Notes: generated by a model from the letters alone, not told the origin. A stretch of DNA of 64,000 nt from Blastobasis lacticolella (GCA_905147135.1 LR990056.1:15696001-15760000); one strand, 5' to 3'; shown: positions 41,440 through 53,716, counted from the stretch's first letter. A program made the numbers and translations.

Positions 41440-41560
41440 CGAATTGGGCGCTCGGAATTCGAACGCGTCGTCGCGGCGCGCGTCGGCGGCGACATCAAAG
41501 GCGATTGCGCGCGCAATTTTGACAATTAAAACGCCGCGCGTCGCACACATTGTCCCGGGA
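41440..41560. promoter_or_regulatory. CpG-rich segment in intron 1
   Basis: GAACGCGTCGTCGCGGCGCG, CGTCGGCGGCGACATC and GATTGCGCGCGCAATTTTGA make a dense CpG cluster. Overlapping open frames on both strands reflect the composition. Function unknown. Confidence 0.25.
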
Positions 41561-43917
41561 CCGCGTGTCCTTGGCAGGAATTTCAAATACAGGACATTTC
41601 TTTTTTTCCACAATCGGAAACCTGTTTGATTTGTGCCCGCACCGAGATGTTACGTCCACGTTTATGTTGCGTTTAATTTTTAATTCCGTCGCAGTGCAGC
41701 GTCGAGCGCCGACTGTAAATTTTTACGAGCGTGTTTTCATCAAAATTTAAGAAAAAAAAAAACGACCGAACCCACCGCTCTGTTTAGAACTATCATAAAA
41801 TTAGAACTATCGGTCGTAATATCGAATTTTAATGTTTAAATTTCAGTTCGATCCGTGCCAAGTGGGAACCGTCCGCGTATAAGTCACCATTTTATTGCTC
41901 ATAAAATTTTAGGACCACATCGGTAGGTGACTCTATTTTGTTAAACGATCGATTTTAAGAACCTCATATCGGAGTTGATATGGGTTTACGACTCAAAAAG
42001 ATTCTAATTAAAAGATTTAATCTTTGGAAATAGCTATCGGCATTATAAATCGGCGACAGAGTTGGTGCTATATCAAAATTCTAGACGCCCGTTTAGAGTT
42101 TATCGCCTAATTAAAAAGCTGAGTAGATGTGACAGCTGCTTCGTCTATAGCGGTGACTTTGACACTTATAAACATACAGCAATCCTGTCTTAGCCACTGT
42201 AACTGAGTTGCAAATGCAACATATCCCTATTTTTTTCATTATCATTAGGCTTGCATTTGACCTCAACTCATCTGATGGAAAGCGACGATGAGGTCAAAGA
42301 TGTAGCATGCGTGCCTAGAAGATACCTATTCACTCTTGATTTGAAGACCCCAAGGTTATACTCGAGGAACATTGACTCAGGCAGAGTTCCAATCCTTTGC
42401 AGTGCGCGTAAGAAAAGTGGATGCAAAACGCTTATGTATCTTGTACCTACAATTTATACATCTTCAAAACTAAAATACTTACCTTCTCTTCTTTGAATAA
42501 AGTTATAGCAATTTGAACACTAAGCGCTACCCAAAACACACATAGTAACGTCGTTCCTAAAATAGAGCCGAGCGAATCTCTGTGTCGTATCCCGGCCGTC
42601 TCAATCGACTCAATTGACTAACGATTGATTATTCAATCAAAACAGATTGATCGGCCTTATCCGATAATAGGCGAACAATTGCGAGCTGCACCGAGCGGTC
42701 ACGTGGCCCCCGCGTGGTAGGCCGCTGTGGCGCGAAAAACGACAGTTGAAAAACAATTTAAATGATTTTTTTTCTTTTTTGTAGAAATAGGTACTGGCAG
42801 GTAAGCATAGTAAAAAAGTTATGGGAATATTTAAATCGAATTTAGAAGAGTTAATGGTTTCGATCAGGTGGGCTACCTACTAGAAAAAATGTAGCACAAT
42901 GTCTGAATTTGCATCTTTACCTGACAAATTGAATAATTTGGCGCAAAATTATTATTAATTTCTGAATTTTTCAATGATAAAAGAAGGAAATTGTACGTGT
43001 AAATCGCTTAGGGGGCGCAGGGACAAAGAATCTTCACTTAGAAGTGAGACATCGAACGTGATCTGTGTTCAAAAAAATACCTTAACCGATCCCACCAACT
43101 TATATTTACACTTTACGGTGGCGCCACCGATAGACGCTCTCTAGGAATTAACTGGGTGCAACGTTAGTTCCGATTTTCGTCACGTGAACGCACAAGTTTG
43201 CTGTTAGCTAAGTACATCTTTACCTGTGTCGACCCTCCGAGGGGTGAGTTCGGATATCGGGAGTTTTCTTTTGAACTTGTAAACATCGGTTAAAAGATGT
43301 TGTCAGGGAATCTTGCGGTTTCCCAACTTCGATCGCCCCCTTTTGTTTTCTTTTACTTTTGCCGCTGTTTGGTGATCGGTTGCGATCGCCTACAAATTGA
43401 GACAAATTTTTCCATGTTTCATAAGGTTTTACTTTCAGTGTGTTTCTTTGTTTTTTCGTAATTTTTTTTAACTTTTTTAAAAGTTTATCGAATATTTCTT
43501 TTTTGCCAAATTAAAGGTAGGGGAAGGAAGGGCAAGATGAATATAGCGGGCAACACGAATCATTCTCGTAGGATCTTACTACTCGTTCCGTACATGAAAG
43601 TACCAGCGTGGCGGGACGGGCAGGGAGGGCCGACTTCACAATACAATGCGAACTCGGCTGTCGTGGGGAGAGCGTGCGTTTTAGTGACGAGAAACAGAAT
43701 TGACGCAAGAAAATAAAATATTTTGTCACGATAAGTTTTAGCATTTTCTGTTATATCATTCATATATATTGATGATAAAGGTTGCTTCTGTTGCCTTATC
43801 TTATGTAAATTAAGCTGTAATGAAGCATCTTTCATCACCGAAACAAATAAATTTTTAGGATATTTTTTTTATCTATCAAATGCCAAGCGGGCAAGACGAA
43901 TATGACCATATTCACTA

Positions 43918-44004
43918 ATTTATTTATTTATTTATTTATTTATATTTCATGCACAAACAGTACATTGGCGGACTTAAAGCTAAAATAGCATTATCTACCA
44001 GTCT
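43918..44004 (-). mobile_element. LINE/SINE 3' tail nested in the pogo-like element
   Basis: A (TTTA)n tract at 43918-43943 is followed by TGCACAAACAGTACATTGGC, then GGCGGACTTAAAGC, and ends near CTACCAGTCT. This matches a common lepidopteran non-LTR 3' end lying on the minus strand with a (TAAA)n tail. It interrupts the pogo-like element, so it inserted later. Confidence 0.65.
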
Positions 44005-44014
44005 ACTAATAGAA

Positions 44015-44209
44015 ACTAATAGAAAACAATCGGCTCTCGCTGGTTCTGAACTCGGCCGTGATTATTACTGCACACTTTGCAAAGAAAAATATATCTATCC
44101 CCCACCTGAGGATTGGATACAATGCTCCGAGTGCAAAGAGTGGACTCACGAAGCGTGCTCTTCGTATATTGGGTCTGGAACATACTTTTGTGACGATTGT
44201 CAAGACTAG
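44015..44209 (+). pseudogene. PHD-type zinc finger, C-terminal transposase remnant
   Basis: The open frame ends DYYCTLCKEKYIYPPPEDWI then QCSECKEWTHEAC and TYFCDDCQD, with stop TAG at 44207-44209. The ligand pattern C-x2-C, C-x2-C, H-x2-C, C-x2-C is that of a C4HC3 PHD finger. Transposase-derived proteins of the pogo/jerky type in insects often end in such a finger preceded by a Pro-rich segment and DWIQC. The open frame extends left to 43949, but 43949-44004 is LINE-tail sequence, so I start the remnant at 44015. There is no transposase catalytic region. It is likely non-functional, though an adopted exon cannot be ruled out. Confidence 0.65.
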
Positions 44210-44231
44210 TAATGATTAGTATATGCCCAAA

Positions 44232-44262
44232 CCATCTTGCCCTATATGGAGGGGCAAGATGG
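44232..44262. repeat. inverted repeat inside the pogo-like element
   Basis: CCATCTTGCCC (44232-44242) and GGGCAAGATGG (44252-44262) are perfect inverted copies with a 9-bp spacer. The motif matches the inner part of the terminal repeats, so this may be a subterminal transposase-binding pair. Confidence 0.8.
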
Positions 44263-45144
44263 CTCAAAACAATTATTTTACATGATGATCTCATGCCCAG
44301 GTTGTGATTTCTATTTTAAGCATTTATAAAATTATTTTGATAGTCTATAGTACTGTTAATTATTATAAAAATAAAAGTTGCTTTAATCTCTGTAACATGC
44401 GTGTTTTTCTTACGATTCTTGTTAGATGAACCAACTTGCCCTCCCCTCCCCTACATCCAGAACGAAAGTTCTCAACTGAAAGAAGAAATGAGATGATGGA
44501 AGAGTGGCTCAAATTAATGCTTTATTAATTACCGCTTAAAATTCAGTAAAGCAATTTGACACATAATTCCACATTAAAACGCTTCGTAATTCCATAATTT
44601 CACCACTTTCCAGGTTTGACAGGTTTTTGCGGACAAATTTAAAATGTAAACACTTATCGCCCGAATGCGTTCCGAAAAGTAATTTGACAATTTTAATTTA
44701 CCTTTGCAGCTTTTCAAGTAGCCATTTTACAAGCTCAAATCTCACATATCCACCCTTCCTAATAAAAAAAGAAAAAAAAAATCACGCCGTGAAAAAAAAA
44801 CTTCAAAGTCAAAGTGGCATTGTTTCTCCAAGGATAAAGTGCTAAAAAGCGAACATGTATCGGAACTTCTCAACTTTTTATTACCTTTTGGGCGGGGTGA
44901 CTCCGTATATCGACGAGACTTGACGCGGCGTCTGTGTTAATAAATTTTACAATGCCATAGCCCTTTTGTCTACAGCGTGGTGTTATTTCCATTGGCCTAA
45001 GTGCAGATGCGTCTTTGCTTTGTGCCTTTACGTTCAAGTTGGTGTTTAGGTTTAAGAGAGACCCTAGTCGAAATAATACGAATAAATACTTCACAGCGTC
45101 ACTCTTACTAGCAGATGAAATGACGGTCAAATGACTGCCTAATA

Positions 45145-45251
45145 TCATCTTGTCGTTAAGGTCCCGGTCGTGCTCTCGCGCATGAGGGCTCGGGGTCCGC
45201 CTTGATCATGACCCAGGATATGAATAGATCAGATAATTACAGTGTCAAACA
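45145..45251 (-). mobile_element. tRNA-headed SINE, short truncated copy with target duplication
   Basis: On the minus strand this is the SINE tail (CCTGGGTCATGATCAAGGCG, then a CGAGAGCACGACCGGGAC motif). It is bracketed by a perfect 11-bp direct repeat ACTGCCTAATA at 45134-45144 and 45252-45262, as expected for target-primed insertion. Confidence 0.65.
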
Positions 45252-46684
45252 ACTGCCTAATAATAAAAAGAAAATTCGTGGTAGGTAATACAAATCGTTG
45301 CTTAATATCTAATAAATAAATGTAAAACAAACGAAATTAAAAGCTTTTATATTGGTTATTTTATAAAGAAGTCTCGACTATATAGAACTGCAATACAATA
45401 ATTATAAAAAAAAATATCCTGCACTAAAAAAAAAAATATTGTATTCAATGACCATGTGAAGCGGTATTACAATACAACTTGAAAATTTACATCGCAGTCA
45501 CGAAAAAAAAACAGAAAAATCTCCTTCCGTAACTTGTGAAGATATGACAAAAAGCGAAATACGCGGAATCCGATCACACCCTGTTAAGTTAACATCACAC
45601 GTTGACTCAATAAAAAGTGTCGGTTTCCCTCCCAAACTATTACCGAGTTCTTTTGATGTTTCATAGCACAACCGCGATGGGCCAAATTGAGTGAGTTCGA
45701 ACGTTCAGAACGCACCCGAGTCCTGTGCCGCCGATTTTTATCCCCATCCCTAAAAAAAAAAAGCACGTACGCGAACTAGCGTTATCTCGTAAGGGGATTA
45801 GTTGGCAGAGTTACGGCTGGATGACGTTGCCAAGACGTTTAAAAAGAAAAAGAAATACTTTGAAATCGCACCAGTTTCTTGTTTTATAAGTAGTAGTCTA
45901 CCTTAGAGCTCTTAAAATTAATATATTGAATTTCGCCCATACATCGGCCGGTAGCGAAAAATAAAATAAGAACAGACGGGAATATATCAAACGGAATTGA
46001 TACAAATTGCCTCCGCCATCATTGAGGCGTTAAAAAAATAAATTGAAAAAATAAAAAAGGCATAGACAATACAGCACACGTCCCTCCCCGGGAGACGCGG
46101 GCAATGGAAACAAATTAATAATTAATTTCCACGCGGCGAGCGCAAGCCGAAGTTGGGGGCATTTGTTCGATCTCGTTTTGTTCTAAATTCAAAATTCATC
46201 CGGGGACTTCTAAAGTTGAAAAATTGTCTCTGTTCCACCATTGCTTCTTTTTTTTCGTACGTGCGTCGCTAGCCAGCTACTTGGCTCTATCAATTCTCGA
46301 TCGTTTCCGTTCGGTAATTTAGCGTTTCGAGTAATAAATTTGGTACTCACGGGATTTACTCGCTTCTAGGCAGTTTAATTTACCTGCAAAAAAGATGTTG
46401 ATTTAATTAATGATGTGATACTTTACGTTGCTAACTAGAAATATTCTGGTAACGAGCTTAAAGTTGTCAGATACCTAGTCTAGATTGATTTTGAATTATT
46501 AGGTAGTTACGAGTGTGTGAATCATTAGAAATGTAGATACTGCTAGATAAACAATAATTTACTATTACATAATTAACTACTTCATATTAATTTTTAAGTA
46601 AAATGAATCTTTCCTTTTCAGTCTTTATTTCTGACACCATATTAAGCCCTTTTCACTTTAGACCTCGTTCTGGATTTTAAATAT

Positions 46685-46879
46685 GTAGCTACACGTGCAA
46701 TTATGTACTTTATCTTTCATAAAAATGTGTAAAATGTAACTGCCAGTCACTTTTCTACATCATAACTGGCCAATAACAATAGTAGCTACACGTACAATTA
46801 GGTGCTTTATATTTCATAAAAATGTGTAAAATTGTAACTGCCAGTCTCATTTCTACATTACAACTGGCCAGTAACAATA
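46685..46879. repeat. tandem duplication, 97-98 bp unit x 2
   Basis: Copy 1 is 46685-46781 and copy 2 is 46782-46879, both starting GTAGCTACACGT and ending TAACAATA. They differ at a small number of bases. Each carries AACTGCCAGT and AACTGGCCA motifs. It matches no element I know. Confidence 0.88.
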
Positions 46880-49339
46880 ACGCCCAATTGAATTTTAAGA
46901 CGCATCCAAAGGATTACAATATGACAATTCCTGTAGTGGATGCGGGTTTCTCTATAAAATTACAAGATAATGTACCTACGTTACATTAATTTCAGTTTAC
47001 GATCGTGGAATTAGATATATTTTTATACCGAAGCATAAAATTCCGATTCCATTGTACTTAGAAGCTAATACTGGAGGGGTTATTGATTAATGTAATTAAT
47101 TTAAATGCTGTACTGTCTAGGAGCATATTGAAGAAAGCTTTGTAACTATTTGCGATTTTCATTTTTTAAGTACTCAGGTGTTTACTTAGAGCAAACAATA
47201 TTAATGAGATGGCCTTTACTATTTCAAAGTAACAAACGCAATCATCAAAGTTGTTAAAAAACTTCATAAGTACACTAATTAAAATACGGTCACAGAACAT
47301 TGATGACCAATAATTGGAGCGGATACGTGGCAATTAAGCGATAACAAGAGCCATTTAATATTTTCGAAAAAGACAAACGGACCCACCCGGGAGAGCCATA
47401 AGTAAGAACGATCTTTAACCAACCACAATAATCGCCTGACGTACCCGCCGCCTTACTAGGCGATGACATTAAATAAAAACTTTTTATTCCTCTATAAATA
47501 ACAATAAAAACAACATAAAATAGTTTACTTGGCCGTGATCAATACCAACCTTTTTACTGCCATTTTACGACCCGGTGATGGGAAGCCGAAAATGCCTAAT
47601 TTGACTTCATTAAGTGCTCGGAAAACAATAAAATTATATTTTATTGGTTTCCATTTAAAAATGCTTCAACCACGGTTAATCGATGTCATAGATGTTGAAT
47701 CTATAGCTTCGTTTTGGATATACGTAATTAAAATCAAGTTTCCGAACGAAATATCAGGCGACGATGGAATAAATAAAGGAAAGTGAAGTGTTTTTTGTAT
47801 TTGAACAACGCGGCAACATGTCAATAAACAGGAGCTGGCTGGATTTAAACCCCTTTTTAGATTTAAATTTCGAATCGATCCTTTCACACTTCGAACAAAT
47901 GGCCGCGACGGTTGATTTCCGTTCTAAATTCAAATAGAAGTCTTTATATTTTTTCTCAATCAGAAATTTGAATGAGGACCACTAAAGTGCGGGGCTCCAT
48001 CGGTAATTCAAGATTTGATGATATTGTATGGAGGTTTTTTCTCCGATTACCAGTTCTTTCGATAACTAACCTCATTATAGGGATATTGCTTATTTATCGA
48101 TTGACTCATTCAATCCAGGAGTTTGCTTTAATGAGCCAATGCAGCGTCAGTGTTATCGGTAAGTGGTTTTGATATTTTAATTAGGCAGTTCGATCCCAAT
48201 TATATCGAACACTTTGAACACATTCTTGGAACCAGCGCTCGCGTTATTCCTGTCTAGCGATAAAACTAAGAACACTAATCCTATATATAAAGTGTGTCCG
48301 ATCGAAATCGTGGAGTGACATTCATTAGATTTAGAAAAATAAAATCTATACGAACTCATAAAGTGCTCATAAACACGAAAGGAGGTAATAAAAAACAGTC
48401 CAACGCCGACTCTCAGCTGTCGCGCGCTATTTCAGAACTCACAACATTCGAAAATCGAACTCCATCGAACCACGAGGGGGATATCGCTCGATTTTAAATT
48501 TAGAATCTTCTTTTTCCTCATTTATTTTGTGTCATCTTTGTCAGTGCCCAATCTCTTTGGTCGGGAACGATTAAATTCAGCTAGGATTTTTAAATTTGCT
48601 TTGTTCGTTTGCATTTGAAATGTATTACATACTTAGCTCACGGGAGTAAACGCATCGTTATAATTACCATGTTGTCGCTTGCCAAGTGGGTGAGTGTCAA
48701 TGAAACAAAACAATGCGTTTATTTTAAAAAAAATTTTTCACCATCTGATTTATAATGCTCTTCATAGACTGGAAATGCAATTTTAAAACGATTTCGAATG
48801 AAAGCGTTATTATGAAACGTCTCGTAACTAAAGACTGGTTTATTTCAGTATAAAATATCTACTACAAAGAAATATTTATAGCGCGCCGGCCATCTTTAAA
48901 GTTTTCGACATGGCGACATTGTTTTTCGGTTGATTGTTATTAATGACATGAAATTTGCTACTTAAATATATGTTTTTTTTCGAATTCTCGGAATATCTTG
49001 GACGGTGCACATGAATCATCGATTTCGATGTTCGCACTTAATTGGGTCCGTCTAAAAATATAATACGTGTGGAAAGCGATAAAAGCAGAGTTATGTCTTT
49101 CCCTGGCTTGTAAACGTGAATTAATGAATCGGGAATAAATATAACGGTTAACTGAATTTTGAATAAATATTTCGAACATTAGCTCTACAGTGATCGTTTT
49201 TAATACTAGCGTTGAAGGGTTAAGATGAATCTACTGAGCTCAATTTTCCTACTGGTCTGGTTTTCTCTTAAGTAAGGCCAAGAATAGTAAGTCTAAATAC
49301 AATAGAGGCGAGATGTATTCTTTGACAAACATTTAGAAT

Positions 49340-49515
49340 ATATCTGTTTCCTTTTCACGGCTTAACTATTGAGCCAATTTTGACCAAACTTGGGAGGGAC
49401 ATTCTCGGGAATCCTGAGATGGACGTAGGCTATGTGGCGTCATCTTAAGTTCAATATGGCGGCCGGGATATAAAGTACAGTCCACGCGGATGAAGTCGCG
49501 GCGGGCAGCTGGTTA
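49340..49515 (+). mobile_element. Helitron-like repeat fragment
   Basis: CTTTTCACGGCTTAACTATT, GAGCCAATTTTGACCAAACT and later GTCCACGCGGATGAAGTCGC, GGCGGGCAGCTGGTTAG resemble a widespread lepidopteran repeat ending in CGCGGACGAAGTCGCGGGCAnCAGCTAG. The 3' end carries small changes. Element class is inferred. Confidence 0.5.
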
Positions 49516-50080
49516 GGTTAGCTATAAAAATGCTACTGTCGAAGAGGTGGCACTAAAAGCTAACATAATTAAAAAATAAATCAAAGCCACATAGCTAAAA
49601 ACTGATACAATATTAGCTTAAACCTTTCAATTTCCTGCAAACAAACCTCTCGCAGTTACATCAGTTAATGTCAGTCAATCGGCTATTGTCAAATCCTTTG
49701 AGCTGAGGCGGTCAAAGACTCGGGCGGAACATGGGGTCTATAGTAACCCCATTCCCCCTTTGCCCCCACCGTCATCCCATTGTCCACTACGGATTTAATA
49801 AGACTCACGCCGATCGCAGAAATGTCACAGTTACAAATCCACAGATTTCTAAGATGTCAAAGTCATTGACAACCGGCATTAAAACGTCCAAGTAGAAAGG
49901 GATGTTTTAATGAGAATATTGCTTTTAAATAGTTAATCAGAATATGCATTTACTGGTTTTTGGGGTTAAATTATAATTAAATGATAGTAACTATTTTGGC
50001 CATAAATACAAAAAATTCTTAGAATTGTCTTTTGGACGGTTTGGATCTAATTCCATCTCATGTTCTTTCGCTTTCACACC

Positions 50081-50195
50081 TGTAAGGTTGGCTGGAAGAT
50101 ATCTCTTTAAGAGATAAGCTCACCTTTCTAAACTACCATAAGGTTTCATCTTTGTAACATTTTTGTGTGTACCTACAATAAAGAATACTATCTAA
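50081..50195 (+). mobile_element. RTE-like LINE 3' end
   Basis: GGCTGGAAGATATCTCTTTA, then AGAGATAAGCTCACCTTTCT, then GTACCTACAATAAAGAATAC. This is the hairpin plus AATAAAG tail pattern of a common lepidopteran LINE 3' end. Related to 62745-62842. Confidence 0.65.
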
Positions 50196-51641
50196 TATAG
50201 GCAATATCGGTTGTGGCAGATTGTCCGTTCCTACAGTAATCTGAACATATGGTCGGTCTGTGTGTTGTTGATCAAACAGTCATGCGGGATGAAACATTTA
50301 TGTAGGTAGGCATTTGAAAGACGACTACTATACCAATCATCAAAAGAAACGCTGAAGCTTCGTTTCACAATTCCACTACAGCTCGGAATAAGAACCCAAA
50401 GCGCAGCTATAAATTCATATTTTCCGATCCACTGTTTCGCAACTGAAATCATTAAATGACAAACATCGTAAAGTGGAGGCGAAATGGAACGCATTCTCCG
50501 GGTTTATTTATATAAAACTGAACTGGCGACATATTTTTAAAAGTTCGAAGGAAGACACTTGCAACTAATCGCTGTTTTCGATTCTAGAACGCATTTTGAA
50601 AGAGTTCGAACAGAGCGTTCTAAATCTGAAATGTTTTCGATTTTCGAACGGCTGCCGGCGCTTGTCAATTGCCGCTGAAAAGTGGCGGTGTTATGAAAAG
50701 AGTCCGTTGTTATTTGGTCTCTTTGAATGTTGCTAGATAGGTTAATATAAGAGCACTGAATTAATTGTTATCTTGCTGTGTTGTTTGGTTTCTAAATAAA
50801 TAATCGAACGGGATGTATTGCGCATAATTTTCCGTCACGGAACTGGTCTCTATTATCTTCTTTTTGAACTGCATTAAAAGAATATTCACTGAATGAAATA
50901 ATAAAATAATTCATAAGTACCTACGTATGGGATACTTCGATCAACTTCACCAGCGATCGAAGGTGGGATATTAAAATCAAGTTGAATTTTCAGCCAAGAA
51001 AAACAAAATCCAACAAAATTTTCGTAATCCAATAAAATCTCTGAGCTTCATTTCGACAAAGAACCCTACTATGATTACGGCACGCAATTTCGATGTCATT
51101 TTGATTCAAATCATCCAAAGAATTTGCTTTAGGATCTTTAAAATCGACCTAACTATCAATAGAAAAAAGTAACACATTTTTTCTTCCAGCCAGTGTTATG
51201 AAGTCGTCCAAAGAGTCCGCGACGCAAGTAGCCGAGGCAGGCGTGCGAGCAATTCCGAGCGCGATGCGTATCACGGCGAACAATGGCAGACTCCGCTCGC
51301 GCCTCCCACAGCACCGCTAGCAAAAACCTGGCTACAAACCAACCAACACGGGTTTTTGTAAGCATTAGCTATGTGTTAAACGCCGGATTATGAGCTACGG
51401 TGATCCAGTTTTTCTGTGTCTACATCGCGTTAGCACGAGTGCGAAGTTTTGTCTTATATTGTGCAGTTCTCGCAGCGCAGGCGTACTGCATGTCGTATCG
51501 TATCGGATAATTGTGATATGACCATGCTTATCTTCGAGGTTTTCTTTGTCTTTGTTTGACTGGTAGGTACTTTCTCGGGACTTAAAACACATAGATTTGC
51601 ATGGCCTAGGTAAAACACACATGACTTTTAGATAAAAAGTC

Positions 51642-51685
51642 GTAACGACAGCACGACAGCTAGATAGCTGTCGTGCTGTCGTTAC
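51642..51685. repeat. perfect 21-bp inverted repeat with 2-bp spacer
   Basis: The arm GTAACGACAGCACGACAGCT plus A (51642-51662) is exactly mirrored at 51665-51685, with only GA between. Each arm also contains a direct repeat of ACGACAGC. Confidence 0.95.
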
Positions 51686-52770
51686 CCAAGCATTTCGCAG
51701 TTCGATAGTGATCAGTCAAACAACATGTTGAATGACGTTTTCGTTGTACAACCGCTGCCAACGCGGCACGCCCGCGGCTAACCTCTAAACCTAACACGAG
51801 CGCCATAAGGTCGATTTTTGACAGCTGTCAACTTTGACAGCCGCACTCGTTCCGGGCGTCCAACCAACAATGAAACCGGGATCGCTCTCTCCAACTCCGG
51901 AAACCTGTGTTTCTTCAAGAACTCAAAGTTTGCATACGAGCTCACGTCTCATTACAAAATTCAATATTCAGATTTCGTAAGGACAAAGTTCAATCTTTGC
52001 GCGCGGCGATATCGTTTGCTCCGCTTTTAAACTTTGTGCAAGTGCATGTCGTGTTTTCTCTCGAAATAACTAATAGCATATAAAATAGATTGTTATTGAA
52101 CTTTAGGTTTTAATATACGTCATGTGACACAGTCGTTCCTTCGGTCTCTTTAAAGCCGACATCCTGTGATGCCTTGTTTACGAAGTACTGTGAAACCACT
52201 TTTCATAAAACTTTACGGTTGGCTATTTTCGGCTTAAAAGACGTTCCGATCGACCTTTTAGCTGAGAGCGCGCTTCGGGTCTCCCTCACCCCCCTCGGTA
52301 GAAACAATCCAGGGTCCCCGCGGGGGGACAAGATCGATTCGAGAGTTTATTTGGTTTTGGTCGAAGGAGTAGTAGGACACCGCATTAGTGTCGTTTACCG
52401 TAATGCGATCATAAATCTCACACGCGCGCAGCCGCCATTTATATCTGTTTGCCGTAATCGCTATCGATCTGTAATGAATCGATCCTGTTGCACGGAATAA
52501 GGACGCGCGTTTGTCTCGAATTCCAAAATTGAAATTTAAAAAATTACGCCTGCCAATGCTTGCTCGCGGTCGAGATAGCGCGTGTTCGATTTTTAAATGG
52601 CAACAAGAACTGTTTTAAAAAGGCTAATTCTTATTGATTTCGAGTGTAGTAACAAATATAGGTAATGTTAACATTCTTGGACACGCAAATCACGTGTAAA
52701 ATGTGTAAAAAAAGAGAGACAACACCCTTTTTGCTTGTCAAAGTGGCGTCAGGATCGTAGTCTGTGCCAC

Positions 52771-52830
52771 TTTATAGTATCTGCCTACCCCTATAGGAAA
52801 CAGTCGTAAGAGTAACGTATACCTACAAGA
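52771..52830 (+). mobile_element. LINE 3'-end fragment (CTACCCC type)
   Basis: ATCTGCCTACCCCTATAGGA followed by AACAGTCGTAAGAG matches the start of 26849-26920; the TATG-type tail is degraded. Confidence 0.5.
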
Positions 52831-53190
52831 TACCCGGCCTCAAAAGATACCCTCAAATTGTCAACAAAATATTTTAAATTTCTTTTTTACCGTCCACCAA
52901 TAAGGGCAAACAGAATCCGCACTGTACAGCCAGTACACCGAAGTGGCAAATGGTCCAAGGCCACCGCCGTCATTACTGTGTTCAATGGGTTACGTTCATT
53001 AACTCAGCACTTAGGATTGACACCGTGACATATAGAGATACATAACGATCGCCTTTGTCATACCAATGTTATGTGCCAGTATGTGACCATTAATATTTAC
53101 TGTGGAACGTGAAAAAATCGTTATTCTACTCGGTTATTATACTTATTATTCCCAACTAGTCATCTTCGTGACATATCGCGGTTGTGTTTA

Positions 53191-53467
53191 CACGCACGAG
53201 GTCCTGGGGTCCGCCCTGACCATTATACAGGATTTGGTCCGGATATTGCAGTGGAGCGATCGCCGTCTGACGTCTGAGGCTGGATCGTGGTTACACATTC
53301 AGTCGCCTGAATGTGCAGGTTTCAGCACGTTTTCCCTCACCGTAAGATTATTGGCTAATATACGTAACTCAGAAAAGATTCATTGGTACATGCCCGCAGT
53401 GGGATTCAAACCCAGTACCTCTCGCTTACGATCCGAATACCTTAACCACTCAGCCACCGGCGCTCCA
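53191..53467 (-). mobile_element. tRNA-headed SINE, minus strand
   Basis: Read on the minus strand it starts GCCGGTGGCTGAGTGGTTAA (A box) and has CTGGGTTTGAATCCCACTG (B box). The shared body with CTTACGGTGAGGG and the GGCGACTGAATGTG hairpin follows, ending near GGTCCTCGTGCG in sense. The tRNA-like head resembles a Ser/Leu-type tRNA, but the continuation and loss of cloverleaf pairing show it is a SINE, not a tRNA gene. The 123-codon frame over it is a shadow. Confidence 0.78.
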
Positions 53468-53685
53468 CACTGAACTAGTATTACCCACAGTTCGACCTTA
53501 GCAATAATTCCACTGGAATTAACCCTCGGAATAGGAAGCCGAAGGAAAAACATTTCGATGCCGACACCGCATCAATCATTGCTACGATGTATCGATATAT
53601 CGCGTGCGCCCAACACTATTCCGGTGAGTCGATAAACTGAGACAGTGTAACGTTTTCTTGGATTCTTGGTCCCGGTTAAGTTAGG

Positions 53686-53716
53686 CACAGAAATGAAACA
53701 AAAACAGAATCCATGT
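53686..53716 (+). repeat. left terminal inverted repeat of the P element
   Basis: This 31-bp sequence begins CACAGAAATGAAAC and is identical to the reverse complement of 55388-55418. The 8 bp before it, 53678-53685, is AAGTTAGG, one copy of the target-site duplication. Confidence 0.95.

Larger units (their letters stand above)
37363..43516. other. intron 1 sequence, partly GC-rich
   Basis: Contains the hairpin at 38191, the tRNA-like SINE head at 39180 and the CpG-rich segments near 40.3 and 41.5 kb. No gene recognised. Confidence 0.5.
43517..44454 (+). mobile_element. deleted pogo/Tigger-like DNA transposon
   Basis: The left end GTAGGGGAAGGAAGGGCAAG (43517 on) and the reverse complement of 44432-44454 agree at 20 of 23 positions. 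Both ends carry a TA, as expected for a TA target duplication in the Tc1/mariner-pogo group. Related GGGCAAGA-type motifs recur inside at about 43529, 43547, 43889 and 44232-44262. The only coding remnant is a PHD-type zinc finger with its stop at 44209, a domain found at the C-terminus of many insect pogo-like transposases. The DDE catalytic part is missing. A LINE 3' tail is nested at 43918-44004. Superfamily assignment is inference. Confidence 0.7.
44455..49339. other. intron 1 sequence, no gene seen
   Basis: Holds the truncated SINE at 45145 and the 97-bp tandem duplication at 46685. The rest is unique-looking AT-rich DNA. Confidence 0.55.
50196..53190. other. intron 1 sequence, no gene seen
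   Basis: Contains the 44-bp palindrome at 51642 and a LINE scrap at 52771. The 108-codon frame at 52174-52500 (+) is not recognised. Confidence 0.55.

Noticed and set aside
53102..53473. 123-codon plus-strand frame
   Set aside because: It lies over a minus-strand SINE including its tRNA-like head.
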